Positions 10,956 to 23,672 of a DNA stretch of 64,000 bases are shown here, piece after piece. This DNA comes from Talinum fruticosum (lineage: Eukaryota > Streptophyta > Magnoliopsida > Caryophyllales > Talinaceae). The stretch covers positions 2,728,001 to 2,792,000 of the forward strand of contig JAITYX010000012.1 of NCBI GenBank assembly GCA_021018815.1. The letters are read 5' to 3'. The notes below the pieces were generated by a model. The model was not told the origin of the DNA and searched no databases. It worked only from the letters and a program-made list of their open reading frames with translations. Within the stretch, counting starts at the first letter, position 1; each line of letters starts with the position of its first letter. The translations under genes were made by a program, and so were the position numbers.

Positions 10956-13590
10956 ATGACTAAGAGAATGGCTGAAATTGAATCAACATCAGCAAATAAG
11001 AAGAAACTTCGTCGTCCTTCTTCTCAAGCAATCCAGCCCATCTCTCCGCCTCGAGGCTTCAAAACATGAGATCTCATAACAACCTGCTGGTTCCTCTCTC
11101 AAAATTGAGGAATCAAAAGAACTCATTACTTTTGGAAAAGAAATTCTTTCTCTTGACCAAACTTTCTTGGCCTCACACCCTTAGGGATAGTCATTTTCTT
11201 AATTTATTGATCTTTTGTGATTATGTCTATCCCCCACTCATAATGGAATTTTATCAAAATCTTTCTTCTTCTGACCTATGCATTGTCATATCTAAAGTCC
11301 AAGGGACTAAAGTTGTTACCAACAATGTTTTGCTCTACAAACTCCTTGAATCTTAGTGTCTTTTTATCAACCGTAAAACACAAAAATTTCCTTAGGTTGT
11401 AGATGACTTGTACTCCAAATATGCCAAAGCTACGCCGAAGTGATGTGTAGTGAGGCGGAAGCAAAAACAAATGGGAAAAACCGCAAGAAGTGCAGCTGGG
11501 CATAATAGGGTCCGATTGCATAGTCTTGGGAGATCGAGTGAAAGGATGGGTAAAAGTGCTTGGTTTTGGCTGAAATTTGGTGGGGAGGTAGGTAACTGGT
11601 AAAGGAAGGTTGTGACCAAGTTTTGTGAATTTTGGATAAGGGGAACGTCCTGAACAAATAGCCAGAAGTTGATGTAACCGGCTGGATGAGCGTAATGACA
11701 CCCTTTGCTCGGTTTTAATGTAGAGGATGGAAGGTTTCTTGGATGCGGCTGAAATTTGGAGGAATGGAAGTAGATAGACTGGAAAGAAGGTGGTTAAATT
11801 TGGAGAAAAATGGCTAAGTAGTTTGTGAGTTATGGGCTGGCAAAGTGAGGGATAGTACCGAGGTTCGGCTCGGATACAGACAACACCACCGAGTGAACCA
11901 AGGGGTGCTCCTAAGCGATCCGGATACAGCAACACCACCGGGACTTAAGAGACTCAAAGGACACCACCGTGAGGCCAAGCACGGATACAGCTTTGAGGAT
12001 TCAAAAATGAGCAATCCAGCTCAAGAGTGTTAACTCAAATATATTCATCAAAAGTGTCTTTACAATGAGCATGAGAGCTGAATATATAATGCCTAGTAAT
12101 GGCATTTACAAAGCTGAAAACAAAGCTAAAAATTAAAGCTAAAATGAAACAAAAACCATAAAGATTCTTTCCCCTCCTCCAAGCTAAGCTAGGAGAAATT
12201 CTAGCCAAGTATTTGAACATTTGGGAACATGTGGCCATGGATTGTTTTCCCTTTGCCAAGCCTTCTTCAAACCAACTCCCACTAGGGTGAGTGCTTCTAG
12301 AATACTCCTTAATATGTGTCATTGGATGCTAGTCATTAGGTGCTTGACTTAGGCTATGAGGACCCTTGGACCGGCCCTCTTCATTATTTATGGACAATGG
12401 CAAAACAATAACACTTGGAACAAATCATGGTCGGGTTTTACCCTTGCTTCAACGTGGAGGAATTTAGGCATTTTAGGTGACTATCTTGGGACTCTACTAA
12501 GCTCTTGCTCATAACCCCACGGGAGAACATTTATTTATAAACAAGATCATAAGGATTTTGATGTCCTTGTTTACTCAACCTCCGGTATCCTTTAACAAAA
12601 TGTTTGAAACCATGGGCATATCAAGTATTCCCGGTTCCTCCTTGATCATGCAAAGCTCGTTAGGATGGACATTTCTCAGCTCAAGATGTTGGGCTGTCCA
12701 CTCTCCATCACGAAGTCTCGGAAGAATTTTTCAATCACTCAATGAAAGTCTAAGGGTAGACTTCTTTGTTTCTTTCTTATGAGGAAAGTGTTCGTATTCT
12801 TTGCTTCCAAAGAAAACCCCAATAATATAATCCTCAAAGTCATCTATGACATTATGGAGGGATATGATATTGATCTCTGCCACTTTATCCTTTAGAAATT
12901 AGCTTTGTCCCCTCGGATCCAAAGAACTTCCCACTTCCTTTCTTCTCAAGTCTTTTCTCACTACAAGATGACTCTACCCGAGTAGTTTCTTCACTCATCT
13001 GTTTTCATTCAAAAAGAAGACCTTGTAATTCTTGGATACCAGGAAACTTCACCTGGTGTCCGAACTCATTCTTTTGAGTTAACTCAATCATCTTCTCCTC
13101 ATTCTCGTGTTATAGTAGGCCCTTCCGAGCCTGGTCATGCAGGAGTGAACTTTGAAAAGTTGGCATCCGATCTGTCCTCTACAACTCAACAATTTCATTC
13201 AGCCTTGGCGTAATTCATAAATCTCATCCCCATTCTTCTTCAAATGAAAACATCACTTGAAAAAGATCTTGTTGAGGCTCGAGCCATCGAAAACAACTCA
13301 TTAAGATGTTTTAAGGAGCTCAATTCCACCTCAAGCGTGCTCAGCCACAACAAGAAGAAGAAGAGGAAAAATCAAACTCTAATGAGTTTGAGTATATTAG
13401 CACGAATGAGCCCCGGGGAAGAGAAAAGAAAGCTCAAGAAGATCTTGCTTAGGACTCGGAATAGGAAGAAGAAGAACAGGAAGAAGAAGATAAGGATTTT
13501 ATTTTTTATTTTTTTATATCTTAGCACTAATTATGAATTATTTCATTTATATCAAGTATGCAATTCAGTTATTTATTTTTGTTATTAAAA
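10956..13590 (+). pseudogene. Env-like extra ORF of Sirevirus-like element 1, split by a solo LTR
   Basis: The start ATG at 10956 opens 'MTKRMAEIE', a basic N-terminus; copia element 2 starts similarly at 26313 ('MSKRGG'). Frames then change. A folded-domain-like part (about 11100-11440 and 12716-13050) aligns in order with 26440-27058 of element 2, and a charged, coiled-coil-like C-terminal part ('KTSLEKDLVEARAIEN', near 13245) ends in a lysine/arginine-rich tract before 13590. Sireviruses carry an ORF of unknown function here, called env-like by position. The solo LTR at 11441-12710 splits it; several frameshifts add to the decay. Confidence 0.65.
11441..12710 (-). mobile_element. Solo LTR of a Ty3/gypsy family (TGATG...CATCA), perfect 5-bp TSD
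   Basis: On the minus strand it starts TGATGGAGAG and ends CACATCA; on plus it begins 'tgatgtgtag' and ends 'ctctccatca'. It is flanked by identical CGAAG at 11436-11440 and 12711-12715, the 5-bp target duplication expected of LTR integration. The 3' part matches the LTRs of the full element at 27064-32467, and the whole matches the solo LTR at 39005-40279. No internal region remains, so LTR-LTR recombination removed it. ORFs inside are incidental. Confidence 0.9.
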
Positions 13591-13774
13591 GCTCGATACT
13601 CAAAAATTGTTATACTATTTGAAATTCCAAGCTTTAATGCTCAACTGTATGTTATGATACTCATGCTTTGATACCCAGATTCAAACTTTGATTTCTTCTA
13701 TTAAATATTGTTTGATAATTCCGATGAATTTCTTTAAGTATAAACAACCATTATTTAGTTGAATATCTTTCATC

Positions 13775-13787
13775 AAAAAGGGGAGAT
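13775..13787 (+). other. Polypurine tract of copia element 1
   Basis: AAAAAGGGGAGAT lies immediately before the LTR start TGAAGAC. The same string precedes the 3' LTR of element 2 (33685-33697). Confidence 0.8.
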
Positions 13788-15397
13788 TGAAGACTTTGCA
13801 ATACTCTTTCGAACGAAAATTAAAGGGTCGGGTATACCATCCCTTATTTACATGTTTTAATCTTAAGTCATTCATCTTAAGTTAGGATTAATTAACATGC
13901 ATCTTAAAAAGAAATTCATAAAACTAAGTCATAGGTTATGGAAATCATCAAACTCATTATAACTTACCCTAAGACTTGCTATAAAAAAATATGTCATAGT
14001 CATAAACTCAATTCTACTTCAAAAGTAGAAATTTACTCAGTCTAACCGATCCACTCGATTCTCGCTAACTGAACCACTCATCCAACCTCAGTCATTAAGT
14101 TTGTCAAAAAAATTTCATCTTTATCATGTCCATTTTATTATGGCAATCATCATAAAATGACCTAGAATTAAACATCTTACTCATTCTTTACCCATAATAA
14201 AATGGACATGATTGAAAAATGTCTTAATAACTCATGAGCTCATTAATTTTACACATATTACATAAATGTATATATGTTTTGACATGTCTGGAAATTGAAT
14301 ATATTGAATATACTTGATAAATTCCAAATTAATATATTAAGGATAATTGGTCTTATAAACACTTTTTTAGACTAATTCCTATTCCAATTATGGACCAAGG
14401 TATTTTTATACTTTAAGAACCATGCTCTATATTGTATTTGCAGGGTTTTCTAAAGTTAATTATTTCAATGAAAAGCAAAAACATAGGTTTCATTATTATC
14501 ATTGAAGTTTTACCGCATGTAACGCTAGAAATCCTAGAATTATTCATAACGGACTCACGGATATGTTTGTTACTATTTTGAGTAAAATATTGTTTCGAGT
14601 CTAACGATCTCTTCTACCTTAAATTCCAGTTTACTAGAGTTGGCAAAAGTGTTGTTGGAAGCTAGGACCGAGGTATAATGACTATTTCAAGAATGTCCAA
14701 AATTAAGCCTCGGACTATCTCGTTACAATGGCTAGCTGAATCGGCCTCGAAACTCTACCTAAAAAATGTTAAAGACTCAACGAGATACTTCTCCAAGGCG
14801 AGACAATATAAGGAAGCCTTAGCACAATATTTCCATACGAGAGACATAACTTAACATATCATATACATCTCAAGCCTATAACTCCGTATTCTTACTCTTA
14901 TCTTCCGAGTTGTAATCTTATTGAGAAATATTGTAATCAATTGTTTACTTCTCTAAACACTACTCTTCTTGACTGAGTTGATAAGGGAAGTTCAACTCAT
15001 TTGTCCCAAGTTGATAAGGAAACTTCAACTTAGAAGTACCAGATAAGGGAACTTCTTACCGGGCAAATTGTATCAAATTAGTTAAGAACAAATCCGGGTA
15101 GTTAAATATATTGTAATTGTGGATTCAACTAATGGATTTGACTAACCGCTTGGATTAAGCACTATCCAAAATTTTCTAGCTGAGGAGGGTTTCCTCATAA
15201 AATCTCTTTGTGACAATTTCTCTCTTTTGTCCGAGTCATTCTGGACTCATCCCTTATACAAAACTTAGCTTAGCGTTAAACTTTTCTTAACACTCGAGAG
15301 CTCAATACACAAGAACTAAAATTGTGGAAAATCTTCCAAACACCATATTCACCCCTTCCCCTCTCGGGTCAATTTACCTCTCCCAATTAAACTTTCA
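13788..15397 (+). mobile_element. 3' LTR of Sirevirus-like copia element 1
   Basis: It starts TGAAGAC directly after the polypurine tract. The end is placed at 'actttca' because the block 'tattcacccc' plus about 40 bp then resembles the end of the element 2 5' LTR, which also finishes in TTCA. It shares with that LTR the 'gataagggaacttc' repeats (15040) and 'gaggagggtttcc' (15183). It is related to, but clearly a different subfamily from, the LTRs of element 2. Confidence 0.65.
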
Positions 15398-16107
15398 AAG
15401 GAAAAGGTTGGCTTATGTGAAGATTAATTCATGGAAATTCTAGTTTTCCAAGTTATCATCCGATTATTTCTTTATGTAAATGTTTTTGAACCCACTGGAT
15501 GAAAGAAAACATGGCTCTAAAATTCAGTTTTATGTGTTAGCTTTATGTTGGCATCTTATTAGTTGTAAGTTGTATGGCATTTTTGGACGTGCAAATCTCT
15601 CTCTTTCTTGTTTTGTTTTCTATTTGAAGTACTCAGCCACTAGATCACCTTATCAAATTTGTGAAGTACTTATCTTCAAAGATCATATGGTTTAATTATT
15701 TCTTCAATTAATTTATGAATTTATGACTGGTAGTCATATGACTTTAGATGGGTGGGTTTGGGCGGGCAAGGCCATTTGACCCATGACATGGCCCCTGCCT
15801 ATTAAAAAAGTTACTAGCTCAGCCTAACTTGTTTAGCAAATTGGCGAGCCTACACCAACCCATTGCCCAGACCCTAAATGCCATTCACCCGACGAAAAAG
15901 CTTCCGACTCTTCCATCACTCCAACCTACAACTATACAAATTGCAAAAGTTTATCTTTCAGTTTAAAAAATTTGGAAGGAGAGGAACATAATATATTGAA
16001 TAATGAATCGTTCATCAACATCAAAACTACTGGAGAGAGCTAAAAATATATATCTTGTTAGATTGTATAAACCAAGTGTATGTTAAACTCATTGTTGATT
16101 ATGCGCT
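15398..16107. other. Gap between the two copia elements; nothing recognised
   Basis: AT-rich sequence with no convincing ORF or repeat. A G/C-rich stretch at 15750-15900 is reminiscent of hAT subterminal sequence like that at 23690-23820, but no termini are visible. Confidence 0.4.
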
Positions 16108-17558
16108 CCTTAACACAAGTAAAAACTTAAGTACAACTCTCTTTCTCTCTATGGTTTTGAATTCAAGTCATTCTTACATTCTAAGAAGCTCATCTGTAAG
16201 TTTTCATTACTGTCTCGACCCACTCAAAAAGTATCTCATGATTAAAACGCTCATCTTTGGGTTTCGACCCACTCGGATGCAACTTAGAGAAAGTCATGCC
16301 TAAGTAATTTCACATACTTCACATATTGTGAGTTATGACTTATTGTAATCACTGGAAAAGAATTACTACAATAATTCATCTTCTAAGTCGGACTTATCAA
16401 CTAAAATTATTTATTTAACAAATTTGATGCAATGTGTCTATGAAATTTTAATTCTTCATTTATCTTAAATGATAGACACAAAATGTAATTAGAACCCATT
16501 GAATATTAAACTTAGAAAATTCCATTTATTTAGGTTACTGATAATTGAGTGCTTAATTATTTGAATTAATTTTTATCCTTGCGTAATCTTAGACCAAAGA
16601 ATTTTTATACTTTGAGTACCATTTTGATTTGCTTTTGGGGTCGATTAAAGTATTTCAATCTCATTTTGAAAAGAAATAGCAAAAGGCTTATTACCGTTAA
16701 ACAAGCAACGAGATAGAAAAGTCACTATTTCCGGACGAGGCTTAGACACCGTATCGTGGTTGTTTGTTTCCAAATCCGATAAACTTCAACTTTAAGTCTA
16801 ACAAGCAGTTTCCACCCTATACTTCAATCACAACTAGTGGATTGGACCACCTTTTAGCCAAGGACCAAAGCACAATGTTCATATCTACAATGGCTCCTTT
16901 TCTAAGGGACTCACACTATCCGTTACAACCGATAGTGAAGTTTTCCAGTTCGGAATCAGTCATAATGGCTAATCCGCCCTGCTAAGTATAAATAGAAGCC
17001 ATTCCGCAAGACTTGAAGATTAAAAACCATTGCTTATCATAACTCAAATCGTACTCTCAATCTTTTCTAGCTTTTAACTCTATACTTAAGTTATTATCTA
17101 CTTCTAAGTTGAAAAGAAGAAGTCTTGTAATCACCCTTACTTACTTCAATTCTTTGTAAAATCCTACGACTCGGTTGTAAGGGCTAACTCAGCTAAGTTG
17201 CCCCTAGCCCTAAATGGTATCTTAGTTAGGAAGTACAACTATAGATAAGGGAATTTTTGTGCCTAGGAAAATCTATATTGAATTGTCTAAGGGAGAAATT
17301 CAGTAAGAGTCACTCCTTGTATTTTACGGATTCAAAGTAGTGGATTTGACTTGGTGTCTTGATTGACACTAACTGTGGTTTTCTCGCCTCAGGAGGGTTT
17401 CCACATATTTTTCCGTGGTTTGTCTTTCCGAGTTTGTTCTAGACTCGAAATATTTTTTGAGCTCATACTTTGTAGAAAAATTTCTTATTCCGCAAAATTT
17501 CCTTCTCACCTTATTCACCCCCTCTAGGTTGATTCGGACTCTTAAGAGCAAACCTTCA
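16108..17558 (+). mobile_element. 5' LTR of Sirevirus-like copia element 2
   Basis: It matches the 3' LTR at 33698-35083 along its length with many substitutions, so the element is old. The first bases are degenerate (TGAAGACACAAG in the 3' copy), so the start is approximate. TATAAATAG lies near 16986. The end ('aaccttca') is set by the primer-binding site that follows. The usual 'attcaccccctcta' block lies shortly before the end. Confidence 0.75.
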
Positions 17559-17560
17559 AT

Positions 17561-17572
17561 TAGTATCGAGCC
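17561..17572 (+). other. Primer-binding site, degenerate tRNA-iMet type (copia 2)
   Basis: TAGTATCGAGCC resembles the initiator-methionine site TGGTATCAGAGCC with one substitution and one deletion, 2 nt after the LTR end. Confidence 0.6.
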
Positions 17573-18557
17573 TAGCCTTCTCAAAGGATTTAACAATCTA
17601 AGGTTTAAAGATCAGATGGCTCTTAACTTTGGAGAGTTCGATGAAGGAAGATCATTCACTAGACAACTCAAGTTCAAGGGATCAAACTTCGCTCACTAGA
17701 AAAACATCATCGAGTGCTTCATATAGGATTATGATGAAGATGTCCGGAACATCATCTACAATTGAAACTACATTCCTAGCAAGACAAAAGGCACTCGTAG
17801 AATAACTAAGGTGAAGTCCGAGTTCACTGCTGAAGAGAACGAGAAATACGGAAAGAACTTCAAGGTAATGAACACAATGATGTGTGCTATTAACTCAGCG
17901 AGAATACAAATGACACTACAACAAATAGGGTCAATTTTGAACCAATTTTCAATGATTTTTGACAACATTATGTGACAAGAAAATGCTTCTTGACACCCTT
18001 GGACTGTGTTACAAAAACGTATGTCACAATTTTTACTATGTTAGAAATATTCGCCAAGGTATTTGCAACGAAAATAGCTATCAACTTTGTGATCTGGATG
18101 CCCTGGTTTCTGTATCAATAATTCAATTTCCATTTCAATCTGGATGCGGGGTTTCGTTTTTAAACTTTATTTTGAATTTGAATTTTTGAGCAAAGACATT
18201 TCGAAAAAAATATAGAGAATTGTTACCATATGGAAATTGTAATTGAAAAAACTAAAACGTTTACTCAATCAATAGAAGGCAAATTAAGAATCAAAATTTC
18301 ATTGAATGTATTTCCTTGAATCAAATAAAACAATTTACACATACATCAAAATTTACTTCTCTAAGAGATGGGAGAATTATACAACTCCTTGAATAATACA
18401 CAATTAATTTTACATTACCGATAAACAGGAAGGCAATATTCAATGCTTCAAGCAATTTTCACGATGATACTCCTCCTTGAATTAATGCATCATATCTGCA
18501 ATGAACAATATTCATCACATGAATAGAAAGAATTCGTTGTTCATCTCAATCTAATTT

Positions 18558-18559
<2 letters not shown>

Positions 18560-18653
<94 letters not shown>
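18560..18653. repeat. (TA)n microsatellite
   Basis: A pure TA run of about 47 units inside the CACTA element. Confidence 0.98.
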
Positions 18654-18655
<2 letters not shown>

Positions 18656-19076
18656 CAAGTAAAAATCAACTGGAATTTGAAAGAAATTATCTTTTAATGT
18701 AAATTCTTGAGAAGCCTTAGTGATAATCGAGTTGGATCCGATGAGTAGCAACATGAGTTGTTATAAGAAAATCAAATCTACACAAAATCATAGCCAAATT
18801 TAGGACCAAATGAAAAGGAGTGGGAGCCAAAGGTACCTGGTAAAAGAGAAGGCTATATAGATCGGATAACTCCTAGTGTATAAGGTTCATGGTGGCAACG
18901 GAAAGTACATCGGAATGATAGGAGAGGTGGCTGGCTTGTTATGCCTTTCTTGATCTTAGGGAGCCCAAAAGGCGCCGATTCAATGCTTCTAAAGGCCAAA
19001 TTTGGGCAAGTAGAGAGAGAGAGAGAGAGAGAGTGCTTGGAGAGACAATGCCGTGGCGACGACTCTTTAAACAATG

Positions 19077-19500
19077 GGCTAGAATATGCTTCAGAATTAT
19101 GCCGTTGAGTTTTAGCCAAAAGTTCATGGCTACAATTGTTGTTCTTTGCCCAACGTTAATGGTGCATACATGAATGAATGTGGAACAAGGAAGTAGTGGC
19201 TCTAGGTGGATAGAGAAAGAAAGATTAATGAATGAAAACCCTAGAGCAAAGAGAAGTGGGGACCACCACTATCCTTCTTTAAATAGTGGCTAGAATATGT
19301 TTGAGAATTGTGTCCTTGAGTTTTAGTAGGAAGTTCATGGCTACAATTGTTATTCCTTGCCCAATGTTAATGGTGGATACATGAATGAAAGTGGAACAAG
19401 GAAGCAGCGGCTCTAGGGGGATAGAGAAAGAAAGATTAATGAATGAAAACCCTAGGGCAAAAAGAAGTAGGGACCACCACTATCCTTCTTCCTTTAATAT
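19077..19500. repeat. Two-copy tandem duplication, period about 211 bp
   Basis: 'ctagaatatg' at 19079 recurs at 19290. The whole unit follows in both copies, including 'gttcatggctacaattgtt', 'gtggaacaaggaag' and 'accaccactatccttctt', with a modest number of substitutions. It is internal to the CACTA element. Confidence 0.9.
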
Positions 19501-20754
19501 TCTCCACGAGTATTGTTGACAACAATAAGCGTGTATGAAGAAACCTGTCAAGAAATTTTTCCAATGTTCATCTCTTGTGACAAGAAAATTCCGTTACGAT
19601 TAAGGGTTTTTGTTGTAGTGTGACTATATGCTTATGATACTGCCAAAAAGTCTAGGACACACTGGTTACTACTTATAAAGGTACCAAGTAAAGTGAAGCA
19701 ATCCAAGATAAGTCAATATCTCTACAAGTATGAGATGTTCAAGATGGAGGCTCATGAGAACATAACTTAGATGTATATTCGCTTCACCGAGATTGTCAAT
19801 AATCTCAAGTCCCTTGGAAGGATTTTATCAAAGAGAAGATGGGGTCCCAAGGTAATAGCTATTAAGAAAGCTCAGGACCTCTCTCAACTGAAGCCAAATG
19901 AGATCATTAGGAAATTGCTCACCCATGAGTTACATCTAGAGGAACAAGAATTTGAGGTCGAGCACCAAAAGAAATATAGCTCTCAAAGTCTCGGAAGAAC
20001 CAGGTCCAAGTATGAGCCGCTCGGATTCTCAAGAAGACCCCATGGCACTTCTAGCCCGAGGATTGAAAAAATTATGAAATACAAAAAGCGGCGGAAGAAG
20101 CCTAAGCAAGAGTTGTATAAGAAGGACAGTAAAAGATAAATTATCATCTTCTTCAAATTTGTCTTTAACTAAGAACTCTTGTTGTTTTGAGTGTGGTAGC
20201 AATGAGCACATAGTCAAAGACTCGTCCAAAGAGGAAGAAGGACAAAAAGAAGAAAAAGGTTCTGGTTTCTACCTAGACCGATGATGAATCGGAAGATGAT
20301 GACACCGATAATGAATCAAAGTGTCTTGTGGCTATATCGGACTCGAAGTTGGATCTCGGTTAGAAAGTGCGAGCATTAGATACTAAGGAAATAGATCCTC
20401 GGGAGGTAATTAACTACTTTCTCAAATTCTCCAAGCATGATCTAGCTAGATACATTTTTACTTTGGAGAAAAAGTTAAATTCTAAATCTTCTACATTTAA
20501 AGAGAAATTAAAGTCTCTCGGTGTTGAGAACAATTACTTAAAAAATGATTTAGAAAAACTAAGATAGAACCCGAAAGTGCTTGAGAACAATACTCAAGAT
20601 AATGAGACCGGGTTTGAGTGCCTCGGAATAGAGAATGAGCAATTGAAACAAAAGCTCACTAAGTCTCAAGGGTTGGTTTTAAGCTTACTTAAGGTCATAA
20701 AAACCTTGATTTATTACTTAGTTTGTTTATGTTTTGCAGGTTACTTAGAAACAA

Positions 20755-22230
20755 AAAGGTCATCGATACTTAGACAAGTGGATGTTCATACCACTTGTCC
20801 AAAGATTCAACACTCCTCTCGTAACTTGAGAATATGAAGGGAGGAAAAGTCACATTTGGAGATAACAAAGAAAGGCAAGATAGCTAGCATTGGCGGAATT
20901 GGTCAAGGAGATAATTCAGTTAGTCCAGCTTTATCTTATCAAAGGGCTCCAATGTAATCTTCTAAATATCTCTCAAATGTGTGACAAAGGTCAAAAGTTA
21001 AGGTTCACTTAGACCAACCGCTTCATTGCTGATGCAGCTGCCAAGGAGATAAAGCTCTCGAGTCCGAGGTCAAGTAACGCCTATACTATTCCTTTTTCTA
21101 ATTCTAATCCAAATTTATCATGTTTAAAAGTTGCATTGAATGATGATTCAAGGACATGTCATCGTTTATTAAGTCATATCGGTATGCATAGAATCAAGAA
21201 ACTTATATCTCATGGTTTAGTCAAAGGATTACCTAATTGTTCATTTAAGAATGATAAAATTTGTGATGCATGCACAAAAGGAAAACAAGTTAGACCATCA
21301 TTTAAGCCGATCAAGACAAGTATCTATATCCAAAGTGCTCAAATTGATACATATGGATTTGTGTGGTGAAATTCCTGTTAAAAGCTTAGGAGGCAAATCA
21401 TATATGCTAGTTATTGTTGATGATTACTCACGATTTACCTGGGTTTGTTTTCTAAAGAATAAAAATGAAGCTTTCAAAGAGTTCAATGATATCTGCAGGA
21501 AAATACAAGTGGAGTTTGAGACTCGGATCAAGAGAATTCAAACTGGCCATAGAATGGAGTTCGACTACTCAAAATTTGTGGACTTCGTAATAAGAATGGC
21601 ATTTCACACAACTTATCAGCACCTAGAACTCCTTAACAAAATGGACTAGTGGAGAGAAAGAACATAACTCTTGAAGAAATAGGAAGGACACCGATGATTG
21701 AAAATGATCCGCCTTACTATTTCTCGCTTAAGGTAGTGAATATAGCAAACTACACTCTCAACAGATGCCTCATTCGACCCAATCTAAAGAAAACATCCGA
21801 CGAGATATACAAAGGGAAGAAGCCAACATTTCCTACTTCAAACTATTCGGATGTAAATGCTTTTTGCATAACAATGGTAAGGAACATCCGACCAAATTTG
21901 ATGCTAGGTCGGATGAAGGTATTTTTCTTAGTTATTCTTCTCATAAGCAAGGCTTATCAATTTTTTAACAAGAAAACTAACAAAGTGGAAGAAAGCATCC
22001 ACGTTATCTTTGATGAGGTTGATAATGATAGGATAAGTGAATCCACTTTCTCATACCTCAAGCTCAATTGAGATGAATATGACTTAGTGGAGGCTGAGTT
22101 CAAAATGAACAACAATAAGAGAACCGAGACAACTCGGAATGAGCCAGCTTCATGAAGAAGCTCGGACCACTCGAAGCACAAGTTGAAGAAGGGAATCAAC
22201 AAGCTGAACCAACTAAAGAACAAAATATTC
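20755..22230 (+). pseudogene. Copia element 2 protease remnant and integrase
   Basis: The protease is reduced to fragments around 20780-20960 ('GKIASIGGIGQGDN'-like, no D[S/T]G site seen). The integrase begins with an HHCC-type zinc domain (21160-21310, 'HRLLSHIGMHRIKKLI' ... 'CDACTKGKQ'). The core follows in another frame ('HMDLCGEIPVKSLGGKSY' at about 21350, 'VDDYSRFTWVCFLKNK'), then 'GLVERKNITLEEIGRT' near 21645 (the core glutamate region) and a C-terminal part to about 21970. Integrase inserts the cDNA into the genome. The usual 'RSDHG' stretch is changed to 'TGHRM' and at least four frameshifts are present. Confidence 0.75.
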
Positions 22231-22389
22231 AACCATCAAATTTGGTAAACTAGAGGACATGTAAAGCTTTCAAATATTCAACTTGTCATCCACCCGAGAA
22301 CATCCTCTTAGACATTAATACTCGGGGTAACAACTCATTCTTTATTGCAAAATTTATTTGCATTTTCAACATTTATATCATTAATTGTA

Positions 22390-23672
22390 CCTAAAAATGT
22401 ACTAGAAGCCTTACTTAAACCTGAATGGGTAGAGGCCATGCAAGAAGAACTATCACAATTTGAAAGAAACCAAGTCTAGACCCCGAGAAAATGACCTTCT
22501 AACCACCCAGTTATAGTAACCAAATGGGTATTCAAAAACAAACTGGATGACGGAGGCTTTGTAGTTAGAAACAAAGCTAGACTAGTTGCTCAGGGATATA
22601 ATCAAGAAGAAGGAATTGATTGTGGGGAAACCGTTGCACATGTTGCTAGGATTAAGGCAATCGGAATTCTCCTAGCTTTTGCATCCAACATGAACATCAA
22701 ATTACATCAAATGGATGTTAAGTGTGCATTTCTTAATGGTTATATTCAAGAAGAAGTTTATGTTGAGTAACCCCCTTTATTTGAAAACTCTTAATTTCCT
22801 AATCATGTTTTCAAATTGCAAAAAGCTTTTTATGGTTTGAGACAAGCTTCAAGAGCTTGGTATGAAAGATTAAGCAACTTCTTGGTTGAAATTGATTTCA
22901 AAAGAAGTCTTATTGACAAAACTCTTTTCACAAAAACCAAGGGGAATAATTTTATAATTACTCGCATTTATGTTGATAACATTATATTTGGAGCTACTAA
23001 TGAAACTCTATGTCAAGAGTTTTCCGAGTTGATGAGACACGAGTTCCAAATGAGTATGATGGGAGAACTCAATTTTTTTCTTAGACTACAAATCACACAA
23101 GGGAAAATTGGCATCTATGTTCATCGTGCAAATACAATAAGGAGTTACTCAAGAAGTACAAGCTACAAGATGTCAAACATGCAAGCAACACCAATCGAAG
23201 CAGTACCAAACTGGACTCGGATGAGAAAGGTAAAGTTGTAGATCGAAACTTTACAGAGGTATGATTGGATCTCTACTTTATCGCACATCTAGGAGGTCGG
23301 ATATTATGTTTAGTGTTTGTTTATATGCAAGATTTCAACCTAATCCAAAAGAATCACATCTCACAGACGATAAAGAGAATTTTTAGATATCTTGCGAGAA
23401 CTCGGACACTTGGTGTCCGGTACTCAAAGACTCAAGTCCGCCTCTCAGTGGATACTTAGATGCCGACTATGTTGGATATAAGGCTGATAGAAAGAGTACA
23501 TTAGGAGCATGCCAATTTCTAGGTCAATTACTCATCTCCTAGCACTCAAAGAAACAAAGTTCGGCTTACTCTATTAACAAACGAGGTATAGTATATAGCA
23601 GTAGGAGCTCGCTACGCTTAGATTTTATGGATCAAGAAACACTTGAAGGATCTAGGACTCGTCATTCACATC
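22390..23672 (+). pseudogene. Copia element 2 reverse transcriptase and RNase H, first part
   Basis: Reverse transcriptase landmarks occur in order: 'EALLKPEWVEAMQEEL' (22405), 'TKWVFKNKLDDGG', 'VARLVAQGY'-like (22575), 'MDVKCAFLNGYIQEEVYVE' (22710), 'KAFYGLRQASRAWYERL' (22820) and the catalytic motif YVDN at 22969-22980. The family has YVDD, so the second metal-binding aspartate is asparagine and polymerase activity would be lost. RNase H begins near 23420 and stops at 23672, where a hAT element is inserted; it resumes at 25465. Confidence 0.85.

Larger units (their letters stand above)
17914..19620. mobile_element. Non-autonomous CACTA (En/Spm) element, 3-bp TSD TGA
   Basis: The termini are inverted: CACTACAACAAATAGGG at the left and, on the opposite strand at the right, CACTACAACAAAAACCC. 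TGA duplications lie at 17911-17913 and 19621-19623. CACTA ends plus a 3-bp duplication define the superfamily. There is no transposase. The interior holds a (TA)n run, a short (GA)n run (19013-19033) and a 211-bp tandem duplication. Short 'gtgacaagaaaa' motifs at 17970 and 19576 may be subterminal repeats. It sits inside gag of copia element 2. Confidence 0.9.
17616..20566 (+). pseudogene. Copia element 2 gag, interrupted by a CACTA element
   Basis: The first part (17616-17913) starts 'MALNFGEFDEGRS'. After the CACTA insertion it continues at 19624 with 'KQSKISQYLYKYEMFKMEA' and 'RFTEIVNNLKSLGR', typical copia capsid sequence. A zinc knuckle follows at about 20178-20225, CFECGSNEHIVKDS, in which the last zinc-binding cysteine of CX2CX4HX4C is serine. 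The rest (20367-20566) is rich in coiled-coil-like K/E/L sequence ending in a stop, then continues to about 20700 in another frame. Gag forms the particle that packages element RNA. Multiple stops and frameshifts are present. Confidence 0.75.

Noticed and set aside
11276..11938. 220-residue minus-strand ORF
   Set aside because: It spans the edge of the solo LTR and the env-like remnant; similar ORFs in sibling LTRs are not conserved as protein.
15720..15910. GC-rich stretch with 'gggtgggtttgggcggg', considered as a hAT fragment
   Set aside because: No terminal repeat or 8-bp duplication could be found.
18551..18754. 67-residue minus-strand ORF rich in Ile-Tyr repeats
   Set aside because: It is the translation of the (TA)n microsatellite inside the CACTA element.
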